A DNA stretch of 64,000 nt from NCEH01 sp043195195 (GTDB lineage Bacteria > Pseudomonadota > Alphaproteobacteria > Rhizobiales > Xanthobacteraceae). Positions 28,607 to 35,288 of the stretch are shown here, one piece after another. The stretch is taken from NCBI RefSeq assembly GCF_043195195.1, contig NZ_JBAFWT010000013.1, forward strand, positions 1 through 64,000, written 5' to 3'. The notes beneath the pieces were generated by a model, which saw nothing but the letters and a program-made list of their open reading frames with translations, was not told the DNA's origin and did not search any database. Every line of letters starts with the position of its first letter. Position 1 is the first letter of the stretch. The position numbers and the translations under genes were made by a program.

Positions 28607-28978
28607 ATGCCCGATCAAACCAATATCGATGCCGTTACGAAGGTTACCCTCGCGGCTCTGCTCAATCTGATCCGCCTCCTTGGGGCGGAGATGGTCGCAG
28701 GGAAGCATCGCGACGATGTCGACCACCTTGAGCGGGCTCTGCGCGCCAAGCTCAATTTCGTTCAGGAAGGCGCCTCGGAAGAGGACGTTGCGGCAGGCCT
28801 CGCGCTGGCCCACCAACTTTTGACGCCGGTGCTGCGGCAGATCCGCGCCCAGGCTGCTCTTGCACAAAAGGTTGCGCCGATGCGCGCCCCCGATGCCGCG
28901 CAGGATCCCGCGCTCTCCGCGGTCAAGACGACCTCCAAGGCGCGTATGGCCAAGGCCAAGCGCGCCAGCCTGAACTGA
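28607..28978 (+). CDS. Hypothetical small protein
   Basis: 123 residues, not recognised. It is mainly predicted helix (TLAALLNLIRLLGAEM, ALRAKLNFVQEG, LAHQLLTPVLRQIRAQ) with a Lys/Ala-rich basic end that could touch nucleic acid. The ATG at 28607 has GGAGGGG four bases upstream, better than an ATG four codons earlier. A strong terminator follows it at 29087. Confidence 0.7.
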   Translation: MPDQTNIDAVTKVTLAALLNLIRLLGAEMVAGKHRDDVDHLERALRAKLNFVQEGASEEDVAAGLALAHQLLTPVLRQIRAQAALAQKVAPMRAPDAAQDPALSAVKTTSKARMAKAKRASLN

Positions 28979-29086
28979 GCCTTTTCGGGTCGGACGAAGG
29001 AAACGAAAAAATTCTGAAATCGGTGGAACCCGATTTGCTGGCCCGCGTTCTCAGGATATCACCGTCCCCCAACGGTGACCCCCAAG

Positions 29087-29126
29087 GCCCCGCTCTCTTC
29101 CCCCCGGAGAGCGGGGCATTTCTTTT
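29087..29126 (+). terminator. Intrinsic terminator
   Basis: A perfect 11-bp stem, GCCCCGCTCTC/GAGAGCGGGGC, with a nine-base loop is followed by ATTTCTTTTT on the plus strand. It ends transcription of the small gene at 28607-28978 and abuts the stop codon of the opposing peptidase gene. Confidence 0.85.
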
Positions 29127-30257
29127 TCAGCTTGCCTGTTCGGCGATGCTCGCCATCGCTCCGCTGCCCTGCGGCGCGGGTGCGGACAGCCGCTCCGCGC
29201 CTGCCACCAGTTCATGGATGAACTGCAGCTTTTGCGTCACCGGAAGCGAGAGTACGAACGGGTAGAGGTCGGGTTGCCCCATAGACCGATTGATTGAGTT
29301 CACGGCCACGGTCAGCGGCACGAAAGCTTCGACCAGTTCTGCCGCATCGCTCGCCTGATAGGGCTTGAAGTCCACATTAAGAGCAAGCCCGGCGTTCTTG
29401 CGCACCTTTGGCTGAAGCTTGATGCCGAAGGCCCCTGCGGTTTCCAGCGCGTCCACCATATGGAGGTAATGCGCCCAGGTCTCGGCGAAATCCTCCCACG
29501 GATGGGCGGTGGCATAGGAACTGATGAAGGCATCCTGCCATCCGGCCGGGGGGCCGTTGTCGTAATGGCGTTGGAGGGCGGCGCCGTAATCCTGGCGGTC
29601 GTCGCCGAATATGGCGCGGCACGCGTCCAGCTTCTGACCGTCGCGGACCAGCCGATCCCAGTAATAATGCCCGACCTCATGACGGAAATGGCCCAGCAGG
29701 GTCCGGTACGGCTCCTTCATGCTCGTGCGGCGCAATTCGCGCTCGGCATCGTCCGCCTCGGCGATATTGATGGTGATGACACCATTGTCGTGGCCCGTGA
29801 GCACGCGTTCCTGGTCGCCGCTCGGCATGGTTACGTCGGCGAGAAAGTCGAAGGCGAGGCCGCTTTCCGGCTCTTCCGTACGGTCGGGCATCGGCAGGCC
29901 CCAGCGCAGAAGGGAATAGAACAGATGGTGCTTGGCCATTTCCATCTTGCGCCAGCGCACCAGGTTCTCCGGGATCGAGAGGTCCGGCACCGTGCGATTA
30001 TGGCGGCATGCTTCGCAGGTGGTGCGGCCGGCATCCGCCGGGATCAACCAGTTGCAGGCGTCATATTGGGCATTGTCGCAGAACAGATAGGGGCGGCTGC
30101 GGTCGGCGAGCGCGGTCCAGGCCGTGCCGTCATCCGGTTCCACCGCCGATATGGTGTGCCGTTCCGGCAGGTAGCCCAGGCGATGGCCGCAATTCATGCA
30201 CACCGTATTGTCGAAGAACACGGGATTTCGACAGTTCTGACACTCGAACAGCTTCAT
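29127..30257 (-). CDS. Zinc-ribbon putative metallopeptidase
   Basis: 376 residues. The N-terminus has two cysteine pairs, FECQNCRNPV and CMNCGHRLG, forming a zinc ribbon, and a second cysteine set (CDNAQYDACNW and CEACRH) near 60-90. The middle holds the zinc-peptidase motif HEVGH in LGHFRHEVGHYYWDRL. This combination is a conserved family of putative zinc metallopeptidases with no assigned substrate. The ATG at 30257 is chosen because it puts the zinc ribbon at the very start. No signal peptide is seen, so it should be cytoplasmic. Confidence 0.85.
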   Translation of the reverse strand: MKLFECQNCRNPVFFDNTVCMNCGHRLGYLPERHTISAVEPDDGTAWTALADRSRPYLFCDNAQYDACNWLIPADAGRTTCEACRHNRTVPDLSIPENLVRWRKMEMAKHHLFYSLLRWGLPMPDRTEEPESGLAFDFLADVTMPSGDQERVLTGHDNGVITINIAEADDAERELRRTSMKEPYRTLLGHFRHEVGHYYWDRLVRDGQKLDACRAIFGDDRQDYGAALQRHYDNGPPAGWQDAFISSYATAHPWEDFAETWAHYLHMVDALETAGAFGIKLQPKVRKNAGLALNVDFKPYQASDAAELVEAFVPLTVAVNSINRSMGQPDLYPFVLSLPVTQKLQFIHELVAGAERLSAPAPQGSGAMASIAEQAS

Positions 30258-30412
30258 GGCGGGTCTCGAACGGTCTGGAGTGGAGACAGACGTGCGCACG
30301 CCGCCGCCGGCGTCCGCTGTAAAGGACGACGCAGCCATGCTTCTGTTCCAATCGCAAGCGGCTTGGGGCGGTTCGCCGCATCTCGTGCTCAAAGACGACA
30401 CCGACCGGCAGC

Positions 30413-30727
30413 TCAGCCGATGATCGGATCCTGCACGTTTTCGGCTTCAGCTTCGGTGATGGGGCGCGGTTCTTCCGGCATCAGCGAACCGGCGGCCGGA
30501 CGGAACATGACCGACACTCCGAGGATCACTGCGGCAACGAGGATCAACGGATAACACAGCATGGCCCAGCCCAACGAGGCGCGCAGCGTCAAGTGGCCGA
30601 ACACGCGCAGGCCGATGCCAATGCCGGCGGGGGCCATCGCGAAGCTGAGCACGCTGAACAGGAAGCGCGCGGCGCCGCGCGCCTTGGCGTCCTTGGAAGA
30701 AAGCGCTTTGCCCGCTTCAGCTGCCAT
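30413..30727 (-). CDS. Small inner-membrane protein
   Basis: 104 residues with two hydrophobic helices, about 20-48 and 53-76, and an acidic C-terminal tail rich in Glu and Pro. The first helix is Gly/Ala-rich. I do not recognise the family. It lies 155 bp upstream of the zinc peptidase on the same strand. Confidence 0.65.
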   Translation of the reverse strand: MAAEAGKALSSKDAKARGAARFLFSVLSFAMAPAGIGIGLRVFGHLTLRASLGWAMLCYPLILVAAVILGVSVMFRPAAGSLMPEEPRPITEAEAENVQDPIIG

Positions 30728-30897
30728 CTGGTACTCCTGGGGCCGATGCGTCGGTGCGGGCCGTGAGGGTGTTTATGCTGCCGCGAGCATGGCACCAATA
30801 AGGCCAGCGCCCTGATCGTGCCGGCGCGCGGTAGCGCCTGCTTTTCAAGGAACCGATTTGTGCTTAGACCTCAAGATCTGGGTTTTCGGGACGCACG

Positions 30898-31659
30898 ATG
30901 ATGAAGTTGTTTGGGCGCGCGGTGCGGCTTCCGAGCCGGGTTGCGGAAGTGGGGTGGCTGTTCGACCAGAACAAGGGCACCTTCATCTGGGAGGCGCCGC
31001 GCAAGGTGGTGCGGGAGGAGCAGGCGGTCCGGCACCCCAAGTCCGTGCGCTATTGCCCGGCCGTCATCGACCATGACGCGCGCCTGTTCGAAGTGGTCTC
31101 GCCGATCGACATGCATCTGCGATTCCATGTGGACGAGAAGACCCGCGTGCCGAGCCTGGTAAACGCGGCCGGGGATCAGTCAAACATCCGGGCAAAGCAC
31201 CTCGGGCAGATGATCAGCCTCGTCTCGGCAAAGGAATGGCGGCATCCGGAGCGGCCGATCCTGCAGCTCATGACGCCCTATGTGTTTGTTGCCGACGAGC
31301 CGATCTACATCAACCAGCTCCCGCCGTTCAATCATTACCGGCCCAATCCGCTGCCGGGGGTGCTGATTAGCGGTCGCTTCCCGATCGAGAACTGGCCGCG
31401 CCAGCTCATGTGGGCCTTCGAGTGGTTCGAGCCGAAAAAAGACATTGTCATCAAGCGGGGAGAACCCTTGTTCTATGCCCGTTTCGAGACCGTGGACCCC
31501 TCGCGCCCGATCCGCATGGTGGAGGCGGAGATGACGCCGGACCTGCGCAACCATATCGATGCCATGTCCGGCGTAACCAATTATGTGAACAGGACTTTTT
31601 CCCTGTTCGACGTGGCGCGCCAGCGTCGGCCGAAGAAGCTGCTCACCAAGAAGGGCTGA
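30898..31659 (+). CDS. Conserved-looking protein of unknown function
   Basis: 253 residues, soluble, with no signal peptide or membrane helix. It is rich in aromatic and proline motifs, such as GWLFDQNKGTFIWEAP, QLPPFNHYRPNPLPG and MWAFEWFEP, which suggest a compact beta-rich fold. I cannot name the family. The reading frame has good codon texture, but only a weak GGGAC before the double ATG. A parS site lies 28 bp after its stop. Confidence 0.75.
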   Translation: MMKLFGRAVRLPSRVAEVGWLFDQNKGTFIWEAPRKVVREEQAVRHPKSVRYCPAVIDHDARLFEVVSPIDMHLRFHVDEKTRVPSLVNAAGDQSNIRAKHLGQMISLVSAKEWRHPERPILQLMTPYVFVADEPIYINQLPPFNHYRPNPLPGVLISGRFPIENWPRQLMWAFEWFEPKKDIVIKRGEPLFYARFETVDPSRPIRMVEAEMTPDLRNHIDAMSGVTNYVNRTFSLFDVARQRRPKKLLTKKG

Positions 31660-31686
31660 GCGGCCCGGCGGCGCTCACAGGCTTTG

Positions 31687-31702
31687 TGTTTCACGTGAAA
31701 CA
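31687..31702. other. parS: parS chromosome partitioning site
   Basis: The 16-bp perfect palindrome TGTTTCACGTGAAACA is the consensus ParB-binding centromere site of bacterial chromosomes. It is intergenic, between the unknown gene ending at 31659 and the FAH-family gene. ParB loads here and spreads to form the segregation complex. parS sites cluster near oriC, so this window is probably origin-proximal. No second exact copy was seen in the window. Confidence 0.9.
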
Positions 31703-31780
31703 GGCCCGCGGGCGAAGAAGAACCGCGTGGAGAACGCAAGAACATTGCCTTTGACGCGCAATGTTCGGCAAGTTCCGGCG

Positions 31781-31803
31781 AACTTCGTCATACCGAAGTT
31801 TTT
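31781..31803 (+). terminator. Weak intrinsic terminator
   Basis: A 7-bp stem AACTTCG/CGAAGTT with a six-base loop is followed by TTTG, and then by the palindrome CCCTCCGGAGGG. It is placed to end the transcript of the unknown gene at 30898-31659. Another 8-bp inverted repeat, GAACATTG/CAATGTTC, lies just before it at 31740-31766. Confidence 0.45.
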
Positions 31804-31829
31804 GTCCCTCCGGAGGGGTGCGCACTTGC

Positions 31830-31881
31830 CCCCTCACCCGCCCGCAAGCGGGCGACCTCTCCCCCTCGGGGAGAGGTCGGG
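31830..31881. repeat. REP-like palindromic repeat, copy A
   Basis: The element reads CCCTCACCCG, a short hairpin (CCCGC-AA-GCGGG), then CGACCTCTCCCC and GGGGAGAGGT as a second hairpin. Near-identical elements recur at 42781 and 54189 and as partial copies at 42632-42759. This is a known style of intergenic palindrome in Hyphomicrobiales. Confidence 0.75.
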
Positions 31882-31931
31882 CCGGAGGGGTGGCCAAGCG
31901 GGATCCAAGACAGATCCCGCGCCGCGCCCGC

Positions 31932-32618
31932 TCAGGCGATGGTGAGGCTGATGCCCGCGACGCCATCGACGCCGCCTTCCAGCACGTCGCCGGAGACGGT
32001 GGGGCCAACACCCGCCGGGGTGCCGGCGAAGATCAGGTCGCCCGGCTCCAGGCGGAACAGGGTGGAGAGGGTGGCGATCATTTCCGGCACCTTCCAGATC
32101 ATCTGGTTGAGGTCGCCCTCCTGCCGCAGCTTGCCGTTGACGCTCAGCCACACCCGGCCGGCATCGGGATGACCGATGCGGTCGGCCGGCACCAGAGCGG
32201 AGCAGGGGGCGGATTGTTCGAACGCCTTGCCCACTTCCCACGGCCGGCCCAGCTTCTTGGCTTCGCCCTGCAGGTCGCGGCGGGTCAGGTCGAGGCCGAC
32301 GCCATAGCCATACACGAGGTCCAAGGCCTCGCTGACCGGCACGTCCTCGCCGCCGCCCTTGAGCGCCACCACCATCTCGACCTCGAAATGCAGGTCGGCA
32401 GTGCGCTTGGGATAGGGGATGGTGGAACCGCTCGGGATCAGATTGTCCGGGTTCTTCTGGAAGAAGAAGGGCGGCTCGCGATTGGGGTCGTGCCCCATCT
32501 CGATGGCGTGGTCGGCGAAATTGCGCCCGACGCAATAGATGCGATGGACCGGGAAGAGATCTTGCGATCCCGCAACGGCAAGGCTTGGAACGGCGGGGGC
32601 GGGGATGACGAAGGCCAT
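31932..32618 (-). CDS. Fumarylacetoacetate hydrolase-family protein
   Basis: 228 residues. FAH-family enzymes hydrolyse or decarboxylate fumarylpyruvate-like products of aromatic ring breakdown using a metal ion. Metal-binding and core motifs are IYCVGRNFADHA, the E-x-E in HFEVEMVVAL, DLTRRDLQ, and GDLIFAGTPAGVG. Length and layout are closest to fumarylpyruvate hydrolases, but no other aromatic pathway gene is nearby, so the substrate is open. Confidence 0.88.
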   Translation of the reverse strand: MAFVIPAPAVPSLAVAGSQDLFPVHRIYCVGRNFADHAIEMGHDPNREPPFFFQKNPDNLIPSGSTIPYPKRTADLHFEVEMVVALKGGGEDVPVSEALDLVYGYGVGLDLTRRDLQGEAKKLGRPWEVGKAFEQSAPCSALVPADRIGHPDAGRVWLSVNGKLRQEGDLNQMIWKVPEMIATLSTLFRLEPGDLIFAGTPAGVGPTVSGDVLEGGVDGVAGISLTIA

Positions 32619-32676
32619 GGAACGCTCCTTCAGAGGCCCCTCCGCTTAAACGCGGCTCCGGCGTTTGGAAAGAGGC

Positions 32677-32710
32677 GCGGCGCCCCGGAACATCAGATCC
32701 GGGGCGCCGC
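32677..32710 (-). terminator. Strong stem-loop downstream of msrA
   Basis: A perfect 13-bp stem, GCGGCGCCCCGGA/TCCGGGGCGCCGC, with an eight-base loop begins 23 bp after the msrA stop. On the minus strand it is followed by a short pyrimidine run (CTCTTTCC). It probably ends msrA transcription. Confidence 0.65.
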
Positions 32711-32733
32711 CCCTACGTCATGTCGCGCAAGCT

Positions 32734-33390
32734 TTATTCGGCGGCGGCGGTGAGGCCGATCGGGCACGAGACGCCGGTGCCGCCAAGCCCGCAATAGCCC
32801 GCGGGGTTCTTGGCGAGATATTGCTGGTGATCCTCTTCGGCGAAGAAGAACGGGCCGGCATCGCCGATCTCGGTGGTGATGGGGCCAAATCCCTTGGCTT
32901 TCAGAGCTTCCTCATACGCCGCCTTGGAGGCTTCCGCCTGCGCCTGTCGCGCCTGGTCGGTGACATAGATGCCGGAGCGGTATTGGGTGCCGATATCATT
33001 GCCCTGGCGCATGCCCTGGGTGGGGTCGTGGCTCTCCCAGAACACCTTCAGCAAGTCCGCGAAGCTGACCTTCGCGGGGTCATAGACCACCAGCACGCCT
33101 TCGGTGTGGCCGGTGCGGCCGGTGCAGACTTCCTGATAGGTGGCATTGGGCGTGGCGCCGGCCACATAGCCGACGGCGGTGACATAGACGCCCGGCACCT
33201 GCCAGAATTTGCGCTCCGCGCCCCAGAAACAGCCGAGCGCGAATACCGCGGTCTCCAGGCCTTCGGGATAGGGGCCCTTCAAGGGCTTGTGATTGACGAA
33301 ATGCTCCCGCGCGGTCGCCAGCGGCTCGGCGCGGCCCGGCAGGGCCTCGGTGGGGGAGGGAAGGTTCAGCGACTTTTTCGACCAGAACAT
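32734..33390 (-). CDS. msrA: Peptide-methionine (S)-S-oxide reductase
   Basis: 218 residues. MsrA repairs oxidised methionine. The active-site motif GCFWG holds C54, and two recycling cysteines, C200 and C209, lie in GYCGLGGTGVSCP near the C-terminus, so thioredoxin-type regeneration is expected. EGVLVVYDP and SHDPTQGMRQGNDIGTQYRS are the usual family blocks. The ATG at 33390 gives the shorter, more typical start. Confidence 0.95.
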   Translation of the reverse strand: MFWSKKSLNLPSPTEALPGRAEPLATAREHFVNHKPLKGPYPEGLETAVFALGCFWGAERKFWQVPGVYVTAVGYVAGATPNATYQEVCTGRTGHTEGVLVVYDPAKVSFADLLKVFWESHDPTQGMRQGNDIGTQYRSGIYVTDQARQAQAEASKAAYEEALKAKGFGPITTEIGDAGPFFFAEEDHQQYLAKNPAGYCGLGGTGVSCPIGLTAAAE

Positions 33391-33596
33391 GGCGGCTCCT
33401 CGTCTGCGCCGCACCGCGCCTCACAGGGCGGGCGCCGGGCGCTCAATGGGTGAAGGAGGCCGTCGCGACCGCCTGGAACGAGCCGGGCTGACCTTGCGCC
33501 CGCAGCTCGCCCGGCACGGGCTCGCACGTCTCGATGCCCAATATGGGGTGTGCGGGCCGTTTTCGCGAGGGGGCAGGCTGCGCCCGACGCCAAGTG

Positions 33597-33911
33597 TCAG
33601 TTTGCCAGGAAGCGGGAGCGCTGGCGCACCCGGCCGAGGGCGAGCAAGGCAAAGCCGACGATGGCGAGCAGCAGGAACAGCGGCAACCCCAGCACCGGCA
33701 CCGCCGCATCGCTCCAGGCGAGTGGCGAAAGGGCGGCGATCTTGGCCTGCGCGGCGGCGAAGGTGGTGGGAGACAGGGCGGTCCAGGCATCCTGGGTCGA
33801 GGTGAGGATCAGCCGGCTGGATGCGATGGAGCGGGTTCCATCCACCACCAAAGCGACAAAGCCGCCGGCCAGGACCCAGAAGCCGAAGAAGCGGAACAGG
33901 AAGCGGAACAT
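33597..33911 (-). CDS. Small two-helix membrane protein
   Basis: 104 residues. A first helix follows MFRFLFRF (residues about 3-24), and a second spans about 70-92 (VLGLPLFLLLAIVGFALLAL), followed by a basic end. Residues between resemble a short periplasmic loop (SRLILTSTQDAWTALSP). Family not recognised beyond a general resemblance to small PetM-like proteins. The stretch 33424-33596 beyond its stop shows no gene I can support. Confidence 0.65.
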   Translation of the reverse strand: MFRFLFRFFGFWVLAGGFVALVVDGTRSIASSRLILTSTQDAWTALSPTTFAAAQAKIAALSPLAWSDAAVPVLGLPLFLLLAIVGFALLALGRVRQRSRFLAN

Positions 33912-34091
33912 CGCGTCTCGCGCTGGCACGCCCGGCGCGGGAGGCGCGCGGTTCGATGTTCCTTCCTAGCGCACTCGGCGGTGGGGTTGAACCAGGACGC
34001 GCGCAAAAGGCGACCGACAAAAAGTGGAGGGCGCCGATTCGTGACAACAAGGCCACTTGAAGCGGAGGCCGAGGTTTGCTCCAATCACCCC

Positions 34092-34601
34092 ATGAGTACG
34101 GGCCTCATCGAGATACGTCGCGCGAAGCCCCAGGACGCCCCCGCCATCGCGGACGTTCATGACAGCGCTTGGCGTTCAGTCTATCGCGGCCTCATCCCCG
34201 GCCTGGAGCTGGAGCGGATGGTGGAGCGGCGCGGCCCCGCGTGGTGGGAACAGGCCATCGGCCGAGGCAGCCGCGTTTCCGTGCTGATCGCCGGCGAGGG
34301 CGTGGTGGGCTACACCAATTACGGCGGCAACCGCGCCAAGAACCTGCCTTATGGCGGGGAGATCTACGAAATCTATCTCAAGCCGGTCTATCAGGGCCTT
34401 GGCTTCGGCCAGCGCCTGTTTTCCGCCGCGCGGCGGGATCTGACCCTTGCCGGGCTGAATGGCCTCGTTGTCTGGGCGCTGAAGGACAATGCCGGCGCGG
34501 TGGGCTTCTACGAATCGCTCGGTGGGCAACCGGTCGCAGCCTCCATCGAGCGCTTCGGTACGAAAACCCTGGACAAAGTCGCCTTCGCTTGGCAGCGGTA
34601 G
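34092..34601 (+). CDS. GNAT-family N-acetyltransferase
   Basis: 169 residues. It has the GNAT order: N-terminal IRRAKPQDAPAIADVHDSAW, central YEIYLKPVYQGLGFGQRLF carrying the acetyl-CoA loop (Q-x-x-G-x-G/Q), and the C-terminal NAGAVGFYESLGG. The acceptor substrate cannot be predicted. It lies 51 bp upstream of ppa on the same strand. Confidence 0.9.
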   Translation: MSTGLIEIRRAKPQDAPAIADVHDSAWRSVYRGLIPGLELERMVERRGPAWWEQAIGRGSRVSVLIAGEGVVGYTNYGGNRAKNLPYGGEIYEIYLKPVYQGLGFGQRLFSAARRDLTLAGLNGLVVWALKDNAGAVGFYESLGGQPVAASIERFGTKTLDKVAFAWQR

Positions 34602-34652
34602 CCGCGCCGTCCGTTCAGGGCGCGAGATCCATAGCTTCAAGTGAGTGGCCAC

Positions 34653-35201
34653 ATGCGCATCGACGCCATCAAGATCGGCAAGAATCCGCCCGAAGAAGTC
34701 AATGTTGTGATCGAGGTGCCGATCGGCGGTGAGCCCATCAAGTATGAGATGGACAAGGCTTCCGGCACCCTGTTCGTCGATCGCTTCCTTTATACCGCCA
34801 TGCGGTATCCCGGAAACTACGGCTTCATCCCCCACACCCTCTCCGGCGACGGCGATCCCTGCGACGTGCTGGTTGCCAATACCCGCGCCATCGTGCCGGG
34901 CGCGGTCATCGCCGTGCGCCCCGTGGGCGTGCTGCTGATGGAGGACGAGGGCGGCTTCGACGAGAAGATCATCGCCGTGCCGGCCCACAAGCTCACCAAG
35001 CGCTACGACAAGGTGATCAATTATTCCGACCTGCCGGACATCACGCTCCAGCAGATCGAGCACTTCTTCACCCATTACAAGGATCTCGAACCCAACAAAT
35101 GGGTCAAGATCGTGCGCTGGGGCGATGTGGGCGAAGCCAAGGCGCTGATCCTCGAAGGCATCGAGCGCGCCAAGGGCGAGAAGGAGCCGGCGGCGGACTG
35201 A
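34653..35201 (+). CDS. ppa: Inorganic pyrophosphatase
   Basis: 182 residues. It hydrolyses pyrophosphate to drive biosynthesis. The family I signature with three metal-binding aspartates is DGDPCDVLV; YPGNYGFIP and KWVKIVRWGD are also typical. The ATG at 34653 is chosen; a GTG four codons earlier is possible. A clear terminator follows. Confidence 0.96.
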   Translation: MRIDAIKIGKNPPEEVNVVIEVPIGGEPIKYEMDKASGTLFVDRFLYTAMRYPGNYGFIPHTLSGDGDPCDVLVANTRAIVPGAVIAVRPVGVLLMEDEGGFDEKIIAVPAHKLTKRYDKVINYSDLPDITLQQIEHFFTHYKDLEPNKWVKIVRWGDVGEAKALILEGIERAKGEKEPAAD

Positions 35202-35225
35202 TCCGCCGATCGGACCGTGTGATCG

Positions 35226-35257
35226 AGGCCGGGCGGTTTGCCCGGCCTTTTTCGTTT
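35226..35257 (+). terminator. Intrinsic terminator of ppa
   Basis: A perfect 9-bp stem AGGCCGGGC/GCCCGGCCT with a GGTTT loop is followed by TTTTCGTTT. It lies 24 bp after the ppa stop and also separates it from the convergent nitrate reductase gene. Confidence 0.9.
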
Positions 35258-35288
35258 CAGGGGGTCGTCGGCTCAGGCGGGCACCTGA

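Noticed and set aside
33424..33596. Short coding frames after the two-helix membrane gene
   Set aside because: Fragments are open only because of GC content; no start, ribosome binding site or family match could be supported.
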